A DNA stretch of 64,000 bases from Devosia sp. (GCA_017794705.1 CP051235.1:2295010-2359009); one strand, 5' to 3'; numbered from the stretch's first letter, positions 8,298 through 17,673 are shown. Notes: generated from the letters alone by a model not told the origin. Made by a program: numbers and translations.

Positions 8298-9407
8298 CTA
8301 GTTGGCGGCGTTGAAGTTTGCCGACCAGAACGGGCTCGAAAGCCGGATGGCCTGGTTGGCGCTCTGTTCGGGAGCATCGCTCTTCTCGGCAAAGTCGGTC
8401 ATCGAGCGCAGGACCAGCGAAAGCCGGCCGGTACCGGTTGCAGAAATGATGACTTCGGCCTGACGCGGATCGAGTTCAAGCGTGGCAATGGCTTGGCTGG
8501 AGAACCGCTCCACCTGTTGCGCGTCTTCCGTCGGGTTTTCGGGATCTTCTGCAGTGCTGCCGGTGCTTCCGGTCTCGCCCAAACGGGAATCGATGGCCAG
8601 CACACGGACATTTTGCAGGATCGTTTCGGAACTGTCGCCCAGGGCAAGGTTGCGGGTCAGCACCACATCAACGTGATCGTTCGGGCTGATGAAGCCGCCC
8701 GAAGCGGATTCGGCGGACACGGACACGGATACGCCACGCATGCCGGTGGCCAGAACAGCGGACAGGTAGCCTTCTGCGTCACGCACGATCTTGCGTTCGC
8801 GGATCGGGTCGCCGGGGAACAGATCGAAGCGGGCCACCGCATTGCTCATCTCGGTCAGCGCTTCGGGATTGTCCTCGATGGTGAAATAGTCTTCGAGCAC
8901 AGAGTCCTGCGGCCATTCCTGCCACTCGACGGAAGTTGCATTCAGCCGTTGGCCAATGCCGATCGGGCGGGTGGCGACGAGCACCTGGATGCGCGGCTCG
9001 GGAATGACTTCGGTGACTGTTTCAGTGACCGGCGCGGCGGCGGGAGGTGCCGAACTCTGGCTGGCCATATAGGCGGCAACGCCGCCCGAGCCGATGGCCA
9101 GGACCAGGAGCAGAACGCGCGACGGTTTCAGCCCCATGCGGGTCAACCGGTCGGCAATGCCGTTCGAGGGTTTGGAATTTAGCGTCTGATAGGTGGTCTC
9201 GGCGCGCAGGCGATCGATGCTGCGCCGGTCCGATGAGCGACGTTCAGGGCGGCCGCCGTTGCCATCGACGCTGCCATCGGCGCCGATGCGCGGGTGGCGG
9301 CGACGCTCGATGCCCGAACGCTGATCATCGGGATAATCTGTGTTGGGCGTAGTGCCTGCGCGGGAATTGTCGCCGTCGAACGCCACGGTTTGAGATTGAT
9401 TGAGCAT
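8298..9407 (-). CDS. cpaB: Flp/Tad pilus assembly protein CpaB (RcpC)
   Basis: 369 aa, about 100 residues longer than typical CpaB. Residues 1-90 are a charged, low-complexity cytoplasmic extension with two Arg-rich stretches (IERRRHPRI and PERRSSDRR). A single membrane segment follows at about 94-113 (SRVLLLVLAIGSGGVAAYMA), then a periplasmic SAF domain from about 143 (VLVATRPIGIGQRL, FPGDPIRERKI) and the conserved MRGVSVSVSAESASGGFISPNDHVDVV segment, given here by its ends only (about 221-247). It is the first gene of the minus-strand pilus transcript, 127 bases downstream of thuR. The N-terminal extension is the odd part. Confidence 0.9.
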   Translation of the reverse strand: MLNQSQTVAFDGDNSRAGTTPNTDYPDDQRSGIERRRHPRIGADGSVDGNGGRPERRSSDRRSIDRLRAETTYQTLNSKPSNGIADRLTRMGLKPSRVLLLVLAIGSGGVAAYMASQSSAPPAAAPVTETVTEVIPEPRIQVLVATRPIGIGQRLNATSVEWQEWPQDSVLEDYFTIEDNPEALTEMSNAVARFDLFPGDPIRERKIVRDAEGYLSAVLATGMRGVSVSVSAESASGGFISPNDHVDVVLTRNLALGDSSETILQNVRVLAIDSRLGETGSTGSTAEDPENPTEDAQQVERFSSQAIATLELDPRQAEVIISATGTGRLSLVLRSMTDFAEKSDAPEQSANQAIRLSSPFWSANFNAAN

Positions 9408-9534
9408 TGTCCCTCACACAAACGGTCACCTGCTGCGTCCCCACGAAGACAGGTTGGTTGAGGGTCATGTTAACCGGGGCGAATCACCGTTTGGTTCCAA
9501 AAGCGATGAAAATTTGAAGTAACGCGGTAAGGCG

Positions 9535-10554
9535 TCAGCGGGGCGCGGGACCCGTCGATTCGCCCAAAACCAGCGGAACCGGCCACATTTCGTGGATTGT
9601 GGCGGGGTCGCGGCCATTCAGGATTTCGATGATCAGTTCGCCGATACGGCTGCCCGCATCGCGCATGGGCGAGCGGGTGACCGTCATTGTAGGCACCATC
9701 TTATGGGCGTTGAGATAGGGGAAGGCGTCGTCGTGGGCGATCATGGATACGTCACGGCCCAGTTGCAGGCCGCGGGCGCGCAGGGCGCGGAAAACGCCCA
9801 GGCCCATGGGAATTGAACTGGTCAGGACAGCGGTGGGCGGGTCGTCGAGTGAAAACACCTGTTCGGCGAAACTGAAGCCCATCTCGTCGGTCAGATCACT
9901 GTAGGCAACCAGACGCTCGTCGACCGGTATGTTGCGTTCGGCCATGGCCGCGCGGTAGCCGCGTTCGCGATGCACGCAAAAAGTTTGGCCCTTGCCGCCG
10001 TTGCCGAGCGCAATGCGCCGGTGCCCCAGATCGAGAAGGTGCGAGGTGGCGCGCCGGAAAGCGCCCTCATTGTCGATGTCGAACCAGGCGTGCGGCACGT
10101 CGAGCTCGGTGCGTCCATGCAGCACGAAGGGCATTTTCATCGAGTTGAGGATCTCGATGCGCGGGTCCTTGAGGGTCGGCGCGCTGAGGATAACGGCATC
10201 GACCCGTTTCGAGGACGCGAGCCGTCGATAGACCGCCAGTTCATCCTTGGCGAGGGCGGGCGTGACGACGATATCGATTTCGTGCTCGATCAGCCGTCCC
10301 CCCAGGCCGCCGATGAATTCGGAAAAGTGGGGAACCTGGGTCAGCCCGCCATCGGCCGGCAGGACAAAGCCCACGGCACCGACGCGGCCTGTCGCCAGGC
10401 GGCGCGCACTGTCATTGGCGCGGTAGCCGAGACGCGCGGCGGCCTCGACGACCTTGCGGCGGGTCGGTTCGGCGACCTCGGGATAGCCGTTCAGCGCACG
10501 GCTCACGGTGGTCTGCGACAAGCCTAGCGCGTGAGCGAGGCCCTTCAGGTTCAT
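9535..10554 (-). CDS. thuR: LacI-family regulator ThuR of trehalose/maltitol uptake
   Basis: 339 aa. The helix-turn-helix is at the extreme N-terminus (NLKGLAHALGLSQTTVSRAL), then a hinge (RANDSARRLATGR) and a sugar-binding effector domain. The start has a strong GGAGGAGA ribosome site. It is divergent from thuE, the same arrangement as in Sinorhizobium and Agrobacterium, where ThuR represses thuEFGKAB. An AAAGCGCTTT palindrome 28 bases upstream of its ATG and a second one at the thuE promoter are its probable operators. The symbol is given from synteny with the thu operon rather than a specific residue. Confidence 0.85.
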   Translation of the reverse strand: MNLKGLAHALGLSQTTVSRALNGYPEVAEPTRRKVVEAAARLGYRANDSARRLATGRVGAVGFVLPADGGLTQVPHFSEFIGGLGGRLIEHEIDIVVTPALAKDELAVYRRLASSKRVDAVILSAPTLKDPRIEILNSMKMPFVLHGRTELDVPHAWFDIDNEGAFRRATSHLLDLGHRRIALGNGGKGQTFCVHRERGYRAAMAERNIPVDERLVAYSDLTDEMGFSFAEQVFSLDDPPTAVLTSSIPMGLGVFRALRARGLQLGRDVSMIAHDDAFPYLNAHKMVPTMTVTRSPMRDAGSRIGELIIEILNGRDPATIHEMWPVPLVLGESTGPAPR

Positions 10555-10581
10555 TCCACATCTCCTCCGACCTCAAATATC

Positions 10582-10595
10582 TCAAAGCGCTTTCA
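10582..10595. promoter_or_regulatory. LacI-type operator O1 (thuR side)
   Basis: TCAAAGCGCTTTCA, with a perfect AAAGCGCTTT core and a central CG typical of LacI-family sites. It lies 28 bases upstream of the thuR ATG, fitting autorepression. Confidence 0.7.
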
Positions 10596-10812
10596 AATTC
10601 ACAAGCAATTTCTTGGAAAATTTTGAATGCGATACGTACCTCATTCGATGAGCGGGCAGAATCATGATCTGCGCATGAAATCGATTTCATACAAAATTAA
10701 CGCGCAATTACAATGTCTTAGTTAATGCAAGAAAATCGACCCCAAGTTTTTTTGACCGGTTGCGGCTGCCAAATCACTTGACAGGAAAGGCGCGCCGCTT
10801 CTAGGCTGGCCC

Positions 10813-10826
10813 CCAAAGCGCTTTGG
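10813..10826. promoter_or_regulatory. LacI-type operator O2 (thuE side)
   Basis: CCAAAGCGCTTTGG is a perfect 14-bp palindrome sharing the AAAGCGCTTT core with O1, 231 bp away. It begins six bases after the TAGGCT -10 element, at the expected transcription start, a classic repressor position. Confidence 0.8.
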
Positions 10827-10947
10827 ACCTTTCGCAGATAACGCTGGGCCGGAATGCTTTTCTGGGAGGAAATCGGGTGCGAAATCCGGCTTACGGGCCG
10901 GGAGTTGCGGTTCGACGCCTCCCTCATCATCCAACGGGAGGAATCTC

Positions 10948-12216
10948 ATGAAATTCACTCATCTCGCTGCCAGCCTGGTTGCGTCGATCAGCCTTACCGC
11001 TGTGGCTGCCCAGGCTGCAGACATCACCTATGTGTCCGGCGCCGTGGGCAATGCGGTGGAAGACTTCAAGACCATCGTCGCCCCCTGGGAAGAAGCAACC
11101 GGTCACACCGTGACACTGGTGCCGATGCCCGCATCGACCACTGACCAGTTCGGCCAGTACCGCCTGTGGCTTGCCGCCGGCACTTCAGACATCGACGTCT
11201 ATCAGACCGACGTGATCTGGGCTCCGCAGCTGGCGGAACATTTTGTCGATCTCAGCGAAGTCGCTGCTGATCTTGCCACCGAGCACTTCCCGTCGATCAT
11301 CGAGTCGCAGACAGTGAACGGCAAACTGGTTGCCCTTCCGATCTTCACCGACGCTCCCGCTCTGTACTACCGCACGGATCTGCTGGAGAAACACGGCGCT
11401 GACGTTCCCACGACCTGGGAAGAACTGACTGAAACCGCCCAGATGATCCAGGACGCGGAACGCGCCGAAGGCAATGACGACCTTTGGGGTTTCGTGTGGC
11501 AGGGCAACGCCTATGAAGGTCTGACCTGTAACGCGCTGGAATGGGTCAAGAGCTTCGGCGGCGGCCAGATCGTGGAGCCCGATGGCTCGATCTCGATCAA
11601 CAATGAAAACGCCATTGCGGCAATTGAACTGGCCGCTTCCTGGCCCGGCACGATCTCGCCTGACGGCGTTCTGGCCTATCAGGAAGAAGAAGCCCGTGGC
11701 GTCTGGCAAACCGGCAACGCCGTGTTCATGCGCAACTGGCCTTATGCCTACTCGCTGGGCAATGGCGACGACAGCGCCGTCAAGGGTCTGTTCGGCGTGA
11801 CCACCCTACCGACAGGCGGTGGCAATGATACGTCCGCTGCCACGCTGGGTGGCTGGAACGTGGCCGTGTCCCGTTATTCGGAAAACCAGGAAGCCGCGAT
11901 TTCTCTGGCGATGTACCTGGCCGGTGCGGAAGCGCAGAAGACCCGCACGCTGCTGGCCTCGAACCTGCCGACCATCGTCTCGCTGTATGACGATGCCGAC
12001 ATCGCCAGCGAGCAGCCCATCATTCCGCAGTGGAAGGATGTGTTCCTGCAGGCCGTGCCGCGTCCGTCGGCTCCGACCAAGACTGCCTACAACGAAGTGT
12101 CGTCGCTGTTCTGGAGTGCCGTGCACGACACGCTGAGCGGCAATGGCTCTGCTGCCGAGAACCTTGAAATCCTGGAAGCCGACCTTCAGGACGTGATGGG
12201 CGACGGCTGGGAGTAA
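10948..12216 (+). CDS. thuE: trehalose/maltitol ABC transporter periplasmic binding protein ThuE
   Basis: 422 aa MalE-type (CUT1) binding protein. The signal peptide (LAASLVASISLTAVAAQA) is cleaved at AQA-AD near residue 23. The mature protein shows the family's APWEEATGHTV start, YQTDVIWAPQLAEHFVDLS, LPIFTDAPALYYRTDLLE and GGWNVAVSRYSENQEAA segments. It is the first gene of thuEFGKAB and is followed by a stem-loop and a 161-base gap, as is common where the binding protein must be made in excess. The ligands (trehalose, maltitol, sucrose isomers) are taken from the described rhizobial thu systems. Confidence 0.9.
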   Translation: MKFTHLAASLVASISLTAVAAQAADITYVSGAVGNAVEDFKTIVAPWEEATGHTVTLVPMPASTTDQFGQYRLWLAAGTSDIDVYQTDVIWAPQLAEHFVDLSEVAADLATEHFPSIIESQTVNGKLVALPIFTDAPALYYRTDLLEKHGADVPTTWEELTETAQMIQDAERAEGNDDLWGFVWQGNAYEGLTCNALEWVKSFGGGQIVEPDGSISINNENAIAAIELAASWPGTISPDGVLAYQEEEARGVWQTGNAVFMRNWPYAYSLGNGDDSAVKGLFGVTTLPTGGGNDTSAATLGGWNVAVSRYSENQEAAISLAMYLAGAEAQKTRTLLASNLPTIVSLYDDADIASEQPIIPQWKDVFLQAVPRPSAPTKTAYNEVSSLFWSAVHDTLSGNGSAAENLEILEADLQDVMGDGWE

Positions 12217-12254
12217 TTCCTCCTGATGCATTGCTTCGGCAGTGCAGCAAGGTA

Positions 12255-12280
12255 CCCTTGGGCGGTTCGCCGCCCAAGGG
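12255..12280 (+). terminator. stem-loop after thuE
   Basis: CCCTTGGGCGG, TTCG loop, CCGCCCAAGGG: a perfect 11-bp stem with a UUCG tetraloop and no T tract after it. It is more likely an RNA-stabilising or attenuating hairpin between thuE and thuF than a full terminator. Confidence 0.65.
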
Positions 12281-12377
12281 CCATCGGTCCCAAGAGATCG
12301 TAGTTCCTGATCGCATCTCTTGAACGCGCCTTTGGCTCTGGCCTGACCAGAGAAGCGTCCCAGCGGGGGAGAACGGG

Positions 12378-13358
12378 ATGACCACAGAAGCCACAAATCC
12401 ACCTCATACGGCCGCCAGATCCGGCATGTCGGAACTCAAACGGCAGCGCGTGCGCGCCGCCATGTGGTTCCTTGTGCCGATGCTCGCGGCGCTGGCCATC
12501 GTTGCCGCCTGGCCGCTGGCCCGCACGATCTGGTTCGGTTTTACCGATACGACGCTGAACAATCTTTACGGCGGCGAATTCATCGGTTTCGAGAATTACC
12601 TGACTTGGCGGGAATTGTCCTCGGGCGCCATTCGCTGGCGCGGAATTCTGGCTGATCCCAGCTGGTGGAACGCGGTCTGGAACACCGTCTATTTTGCCGT
12701 CATTTCGGTGTTCTTCGAAACCGTGTTCGGGATGATTGTTGCGCTGGTGCTCAATGCTGAATTCAAGGGGCGCGGCCTTGTGCGCGCGGCCATCCTGATC
12801 CCGTGGGCCATCCCGACCATCGTTTCCGCCCGCATGTGGGGCTGGATGCTGAATGACCAGTTCGGCATTCTCAATGACATTTTCCTCAATCTCGGCCTCA
12901 TCAGCCAGAAGATCGCCTGGACCGCCAGCGCCGACACGGCGATGACGGCGATCCTGATCGTCGACATCTGGAAGACGACGCCATTCATGGCGCTTTTGAT
13001 TCTCGCGGGCCTGCAAATGGTGCCGCGCGACATCTACGAGGCGTCCCGCATCGATGGCGTGCATCCGGTCAAGGTTTTCTTCCGCATCACCCTGCCGTTG
13101 ATCCGGCCGGCCATCATGGTGGCGGTGATCTTCCGCACCCTTGATGCCCTGCGCATCTTTGACCTGGTTTATGTGCTGACGCCCAATTCGGCCGCCACCA
13201 AGACCATGTCGGTGATCGCCCGCGAGAACCTGATCGACTTCAACAAGTTCGGATATGGGTCAGCGCAATCGACGCTGCTGTTCCTTTTGATCACGGCGTT
13301 CGTGGCGCTTTACATCTGGCTGGGCCGGGTGAACCTGAGCGGGGAGACTGAACGATGA
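12378..13358 (+). CDS. thuF: trehalose ABC transporter permease ThuF (MalF-type)
   Basis: 326 aa inner-membrane protein with six or more membrane helices; the first is near residues 30-50 (WFLVPMLAALAIVAAWPLA). The cytoplasmic EAA loop that docks on the ATPase is present (EASRIDGVHPVKVFFRITLP). A GGGGGAGAACGGG stretch precedes the ATG. It is the second gene of thuEFGKAB and overlaps thuG by four bases (ATGA). Confidence 0.9.
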   Translation: MTTEATNPPHTAARSGMSELKRQRVRAAMWFLVPMLAALAIVAAWPLARTIWFGFTDTTLNNLYGGEFIGFENYLTWRELSSGAIRWRGILADPSWWNAVWNTVYFAVISVFFETVFGMIVALVLNAEFKGRGLVRAAILIPWAIPTIVSARMWGWMLNDQFGILNDIFLNLGLISQKIAWTASADTAMTAILIVDIWKTTPFMALLILAGLQMVPRDIYEASRIDGVHPVKVFFRITLPLIRPAIMVAVIFRTLDALRIFDLVYVLTPNSAATKTMSVIARENLIDFNKFGYGSAQSTLLFLLITAFVALYIWLGRVNLSGETER

Positions 13359-14179
13359 AGTGGGTCAAGCTCACCAGCTTTTACGCGCTGGTTGTCGTCA
13401 TCGTCGTGATTGCGGTGTTCCCGTTCTATTACGCGGTGGTCACCAGCTTCAAATCCGGTACGGCGCTGTTCCGCATCTCCTACTGGCCGGAGAGCCTGAA
13501 TTGGGCGAACTACATCAGCGTTTTGACCAGCCGGAACTTCCCGATCTCGATCTGGAACTCGGTATTCGTGGCAACGCTGACGGTGGTGTTCGCGCTTTTC
13601 CTGGCGGTCACCGCATCTTACGCGCTGTCGCGGGTGCAGTTCCGCGGGCGGGCGCTGATCCTGATGACGATCCTCGGAGTGTCCATGTTCCCGCAGATCG
13701 CGGTTCTGGCCGGCGTGTTCGAACTGATCCGGTTCCTGGGCGTGTTCAATACCCCCTGGGCTCTGATCATCTCCTACACGATCTTCACGCTGCCGTTCAC
13801 GGTGTGGGTGCTGACAACCTTCATGCGTGATCTGCCCATGGAAATCGAGGAAGCCGCCATCGTCGATGGTGCGTCGCCGTGGGTGATCATCACGCAGGTG
13901 TTCCTGCCGCTCATGTGGCCGGCGCTGGTGACAACCGGGCTTCTGGCCTTCATCGGGGCGTGGAACGAGTTCCTGTTCGCGCTGACGTTCACTTCCTCGG
14001 AGACGACCCGGACGGTGCCGGTGGCGATCGCGCTATTGTCGGGCGCCAGCGAGCAGGAAGTGCCCTGGGGCAATATCATGGCGGCATCGGTGATCGTGAC
14101 CGTTCCGCTGATCATTCTGGTTCTGATTTTCCAACGCAAGATTGTGGCGGGTCTGACCGCCGGCGGCGTCAAAGGTTAG
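13355..14179 (+). CDS. thuG: trehalose ABC transporter permease ThuG (MalG-type)
   Basis: 274 aa with six predicted membrane segments, starting at LTSFYALVVVIVVIAVFPF. The EAA loop reads EEAAIVDGASPWVIITQVFL. The length and the GAWNEFLFALTF segment are typical of MalG-type permeases. It overlaps thuF by four bases and ends 12 bases before thuK, so all three transport genes are translationally linked. It forms the membrane channel together with ThuF. Confidence 0.9.
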   Translation: MKWVKLTSFYALVVVIVVIAVFPFYYAVVTSFKSGTALFRISYWPESLNWANYISVLTSRNFPISIWNSVFVATLTVVFALFLAVTASYALSRVQFRGRALILMTILGVSMFPQIAVLAGVFELIRFLGVFNTPWALIISYTIFTLPFTVWVLTTFMRDLPMEIEEAAIVDGASPWVIITQVFLPLMWPALVTTGLLAFIGAWNEFLFALTFTSSETTRTVPVAIALLSGASEQEVPWGNIMAASVIVTVPLIILVLIFQRKIVAGLTAGGVKG

Positions 14180-14191
14180 GGAGGGGCACCT

Positions 14192-15199
14192 ATGGCCCAG
14201 TTGCAGCTCAAAAATGTGCGCAAAAGCTATGGCAGCGTCGAAGTCATCAAAGGCGTCGATCTGGATATCAAGTCGGGCGAGTTCATGGTGTTTGTCGGCC
14301 CGTCGGGTTGCGGCAAGTCTACCCTGCTGCGGCTGATCTCGGGGCTGGAGGACATTACCTCGGGCGACCTTTATTTCGATGGCGAACGGGTCAACCACCT
14401 GGCGCCGTCGAAGCGCGGCATCGCCATGGTGTTCCAGTCCTATGCGCTTTATCCGCACATGAAGGTCTATGACAACATGGCCTTCGGCATGAAGCTGGAA
14501 AAGGCGGGCAAGGAAGAGATCGACAAGCGCGTGCGGGCAGCGGCCCGGCTGCTGCAGATCGAGGAATATCTTGACCGGCTGCCCAAGCAATTGTCCGGCG
14601 GCCAGCGCCAGCGCGTGGCCATCGGGCGGGCGATCGTGCGTGATCCGCGGGTGTTCCTGTTTGACGAGCCGCTGTCTAACCTCGACGCGGCGCTGCGCGT
14701 GGCGACCCGGCTGGAAATCGCCAAGCTGCACCACTCGATGAACAATGTGACCATGATCTACGTGACCCATGACCAGGTGGAGGCCATGACTTTGGCCGAC
14801 CGGATCTGCGTCTTGCGTGACGGGGTGGTCATGCAGGTGGGGTCGCCCGCCGAGCTTTATGAAAAGCCGAACTCGCTGTTCGTGGCCGGTTTCATCGGTT
14901 CGCCGAAGATGAACTTTCTCACCGGTGAATTCGCGGCCAAGTACGATTGCCACACGCTGGGCCTGCGCGCCGAGCACATTTTGATCACCGATGACAATCC
15001 GGCCTGGCGCGGCAAAGTGGTGCACAGCGAAAACCTTGGTTCGGACAATTTCGTGTTCCTCGATATCGGGGCGGAAGAACCCGTTATCGTGCGGCGTGAA
15101 GGCAATGCGCCGGTGGCGATCGACAGTGAAATGGGGATTTCCCCTGATCCGAAATGGATGTACCGGTTCAACGAGGCCGGGAAGCCGATCGAATCGTAA
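14192..15199 (+). CDS. thuK: trehalose ABC transporter ATPase ThuK (MalK/UgpC-type)
   Basis: 335 aa. Walker [10 protein letters not shown] near 37-45, Q-loop [11 protein letters not shown] near 83, signature LSGGQRQR near 133, Walker [14 protein letters not shown] near 153 and H-loop YVTHDQ. The C-terminal TOBE regulatory domain is present but somewhat short, giving a protein about 20-30 residues shorter than most MalK homologues. GGGAGGGG precedes the start. It energises ThuF-ThuG. Confidence 0.9.
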   Translation: MAQLQLKNVRKSYGSVEVIKGVDLDIKSGEFMVFVGPSGCGKSTLLRLISGLEDITSGDLYFDGERVNHLAPSKRGIAMVFQSYALYPHMKVYDNMAFGMKLEKAGKEEIDKRVRAAARLLQIEEYLDRLPKQLSGGQRQRVAIGRAIVRDPRVFLFDEPLSNLDAALRVATRLEIAKLHHSMNNVTMIYVTHDQVEAMTLADRICVLRDGVVMQVGSPAELYEKPNSLFVAGFIGSPKMNFLTGEFAAKYDCHTLGLRAEHILITDDNPAWRGKVVHSENLGSDNFVFLDIGAEEPVIVRREGNAPVAIDSEMGISPDPKWMYRFNEAGKPIES

Positions 15200-15307
15200 T
15201 CCCGGCGGCGGGGCCGAAACCGGTACCCGCCGAACCCGGAAGCACAAACCAAAACGAGTGTCATCGCGCCGAAGGAGTGGCGGCGCGAGCTATTAGCGAG
15301 AAAGAAA

Positions 15308-16096
15308 ATGACTGACATCAGAGCCCTGGTCTGGGGCGAAAACGTGCACGAACAGACCAACAAGGTCGTTGCGGACATCTATCCGGAAGGTATGCACACC
15401 CAGATCGCCAAACTGCTGACCGCCGAACGCGGCATCACGGCCAAGACCGTCACCCTGCAGCAGCCCGATCACGGGCTGACTGAAAAAGTGCTGGCTGAAA
15501 CCGATGTGCTTTTGTGGTGGGGCCATGCGGCGCACGGTGACGTCGAGGACGAGATTGTAGAACGTGTTGTGGAGCGCGTCTGGCAGGGCATGGGCTTCAT
15601 CGCGCTGCACTCGGCGCATTTCGCCAAGCCGTTCAAGCGGCTGATGGGCACGCCCTGTTCGCTGAAATGGCGCGAGGCCGGGGAGCGTGAGCGCTTCTGG
15701 CAGGTGAACCCGCGTCACCCGATTGCGGCAGGGTTGCCGGATCATTTCGAGCTGGAAAACGAGGAAATGTACGGCGAGGCCTTTGCGGTGCCCGAGCCGC
15801 TTGAGACGGTGTTCATCTCTTGGTTCCAGGGCGGTGAGGTTTTCCGGTCAGGGATGACCTGGCGCCGCGGTGCAGGCAATGTTTTCTACTTCCGCCCGGG
15901 ACACGAAACCTATCCGACCTATCATCAGCCGGTGATCGGCCAGGTGCTACGCAACGCGGTGCGTTGGGCGAACAATGAACAGGCCGATATTGCAGATCCC
16001 AAGAATGCGCCGAACGTTCCCGTCGAAGAGGCGCTGGAGCCGATCGAAGAGCGTGGCCCCAAGCTGCACGGACATGGCGAAGAGGGGTTCAAATGA
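15308..16096 (+). CDS. thuA: ThuA, trehalose-utilisation protein
   Basis: 262 aa ThuA-like protein with a glutamine-amidotransferase-like fold. Conserved segments include [49 protein letters not shown] and [21 protein letters not shown]. In rhizobia ThuA acts with ThuB in assimilating trehalose through 3-keto derivatives. The two genes overlap by four bases here (ATGA). A 108-base gap separates it from thuK, with GAGAAAG just before the ATG. The chemistry of ThuA itself is less settled than that of ThuB. Confidence 0.93.
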   Translation: MTDIRALVWGENVHEQTNKVVADIYPEGMHTQIAKLLTAERGITAKTVTLQQPDHGLTEKVLAETDVLLWWGHAAHGDVEDEIVERVVERVWQGMGFIALHSAHFAKPFKRLMGTPCSLKWREAGERERFWQVNPRHPIAAGLPDHFELENEEMYGEAFAVPEPLETVFISWFQGGEVFRSGMTWRRGAGNVFYFRPGHETYPTYHQPVIGQVLRNAVRWANNEQADIADPKNAPNVPVEEALEPIEERGPKLHGHGEEGFK

Positions 16097-17148
16097 GTTC
16101 TGCGCACCCCGTGCGGATCATGATCCTTGGCACAGGCGGCATGGCCAGTGCCCACGCTACGCATTTCAACGCTTTTAAGGGCGTCGAGGTCGTAGCCGGT
16201 GTTGACGTCAACAAGGCGCAGCTGGACAAGTTTTGCAAGACGCATGGCATTGACCATGCGTTCACCGATCTTGGCGAAGCATTGGCCTGGGGCGAATTTG
16301 ATGCCGTTGCGAACGTCACGCCGGATCACGTGCATCACCCGACGACCTTGCAATGTCTGGCTGCGGGCAAGCACGTGTTTTGCGAAAAGCCGCTGGCGGT
16401 CAACTATGCCGATGCGGCGGAAATGACGGCTGCTGCTGAAGAGGCAAACTTGGTGGCCATGGTCAACCTGACCTATCGCAACGTTTCGGCGCTGCAGGAA
16501 GCCCGCAAGATGGTATTGGCCGGTGACATCGGCGAGGTGCGCCATGTCGAAGCGAGCTATCTGCAAAGCTGGTTGACCGCCAACAACTGGGGGGACTGGA
16601 AAACCGATCCGAAATGGCTATGGCGCCTGTCCAAATCGCACGGGTCGAACGGTGTGCTGGGCGACATCGGTATCCATATTCTCGATTTTGCGAACTATGG
16701 CACTGGGCTGGAAATCGCCGATCTCGACTGCCGATTGAAGACGTTCCACAAGGCCAAGGGCGACAAGATCGGTGATTACAAGCTCGATGCCAACGACAGT
16801 TTTGTCATGAACGTCAGCTTCGAGAATGGGGCGCTCGGCACCGTCCACGCCAGCCGCTTTGCGACGGGACATGCCAATGATCTGAGGTTGCGCATTCACG
16901 GCACGACGGGGGCGCTTGAGGTGGAGTACGGCGGCAAGGACGCCTATGGCCGTCCGATCCCGACGCTTAAGGCCTGTCTGGGCGACAATATTCATACCCA
17001 GACCTGGTTCACGGTGCAGCTTGATCCGGTGGAAACCAACTACAGGCGCTTCGTCGATGCGGTGCGTGCGGGCGAAACCCGGGAACCCTCGTTCGCCCAC
17101 GCCACCAAGCTGCAAAAACTGCTCGATCAGGGCATGGCGTCCGAATAG
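16093..17148 (+). CDS. thuB: ThuB, Gfo/Idh/MocA-family disaccharide 3-dehydrogenase
   Basis: 351 aa. N-terminal Rossmann motif [17 protein letters not shown] (residues about 9-25), EKP motif in [13 protein letters not shown] near residue 100, and a C-terminal alpha/beta substrate domain with [16 protein letters not shown]. In Sinorhizobium and Agrobacterium ThuB is needed to turn trehalose and related disaccharides into 3-keto forms. It is the last gene of the operon and converges on putR, with a GC-rich hairpin at the junction. Confidence 0.92.
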   Translation: MSSAHPVRIMILGTGGMASAHATHFNAFKGVEVVAGVDVNKAQLDKFCKTHGIDHAFTDLGEALAWGEFDAVANVTPDHVHHPTTLQCLAAGKHVFCEKPLAVNYADAAEMTAAAEEANLVAMVNLTYRNVSALQEARKMVLAGDIGEVRHVEASYLQSWLTANNWGDWKTDPKWLWRLSKSHGSNGVLGDIGIHILDFANYGTGLEIADLDCRLKTFHKAKGDKIGDYKLDANDSFVMNVSFENGALGTVHASRFATGHANDLRLRIHGTTGALEVEYGGKDAYGRPIPTLKACLGDNIHTQTWFTVQLDPVETNYRRFVDAVRAGETREPSFAHATKLQKLLDQGMASE

Positions 17149-17177
17149 GTCGCCGCGCCCAGAAATGGGGACGCCTG

Positions 17178-17211
17178 CGGGCCGCTGTCTGATCACACAG
17201 GCAGCGGCCCG
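17178..17211 (+). terminator. possible terminator hairpin at the thuB/putR junction
   Basis: CGGGCCGCTG (17178-17187) and CAGCGGCCCG (17202-17211) form a perfect 10-bp stem with a 14-base loop, followed by GTCTGATTTG, only a weak T run. The right arm lies inside the last codons of putR, so the two convergent genes share it. It may be a weak terminator of the thu operon. Confidence 0.4.
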
Positions 17212-17654
17212 TCTGATTTGACCTCTTCCATCACCGCATAGGTGCGGGTTTCCCTGACGCCCGGCAGTGTGTGCAGCACGTCAGACAGGAACCGGCGATA
17301 GGCGGGCATGTCGCGCACGCGCGCCTTGATCAGATAGTCGAAGCCCCCGGCCACGAGATGGCATTCCAGCACTTCGGGCGCGCGCTGAACCGCCTCGGAA
17401 AACCGGTCGAAGACATCGTCAGTCGTCTTGTCGAGAAGCACCTCGACAAAGACCAGCATGCCTAGCCCGATCTGGTGCGGATCAAGCCGGACGCTGTATC
17501 CCAGAATGAGGCCATCGCGGGTGAGGCGGCGCAGCCGGTCGCCAAGCGAGGTGGGGGCGATGCCAACGCGCTGGGCGAGTTCGACATTCGACATACGGCC
17601 GTCGCGCTGAAGTTCCACCAGAATGCGCCGGTCGACGGGATCAATCTCGTACAT
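17193..17654 (-). CDS. putR: Lrp/AsnC-family regulator PutR of proline catabolism
   Basis: 153 aa from the ATG at 17654, giving MYEIDPVDRRILVELQRDGR, a normal Lrp N-terminus. An ATG 33 bases upstream is also in frame, but it lacks a ribosome site and would place the inverted repeat inside the gene. The helix-turn-helix (NVELAQRVGIAPTSLGDRLRRL) lies near 24-45, and the rest is a RAM effector domain. It is divergent from putA. In alphaproteobacteria PutR activates putA in response to proline, which replaces the DNA-binding domain missing from this PutA. Confidence 0.85.
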   Translation of the reverse strand: MYEIDPVDRRILVELQRDGRMSNVELAQRVGIAPTSLGDRLRRLTRDGLILGYSVRLDPHQIGLGMLVFVEVLLDKTTDDVFDRFSEAVQRAPEVLECHLVAGGFDYLIKARVRDMPAYRRFLSDVLHTLPGVRETRTYAVMEEVKSDGPLPV

Positions 17655-17673
17655 TTCGCGGAATTTCTCCGTT

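Larger units (their letters stand above)
10555..10947. promoter_or_regulatory. divergent thuR-thuE control region
   Basis: This 393-base gap has no convincing gene. It is AT-richer than its surroundings. It holds an operator near thuR (10582-10595), a sigma70-like promoter for thuE (TTGACA 10778-10783, 18-base spacer, TAGGCT 10802-10807), a perfect operator just after that (10813-10826), and the thuE ribosome site (ACGGGAGGAAT) before 10948. The leader between the promoter and thuE is about 120 bases long. Confidence 0.75.

Noticed and set aside
10718..10958. Small frames of 70-78 codons in the thuR-thuE gap
   Set aside because: They overlap the promoter and operator, have no ribosome site and no familiar sequence.
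14033..15247. 404-residue open frame on the minus strand
   Set aside because: Antisense shadow of thuG and thuK, whose Walker motifs and EAA loop are clear; its His/Arg-rich composition is typical of reverse-frame translation.
15265..15289. TCGCGCC...GGCGCGA hairpin between thuK and thuA as a riboswitch or terminator
   Set aside because: Only a 7-bp stem with an 11-base loop, no T tract, and no further conserved structure that I can see.
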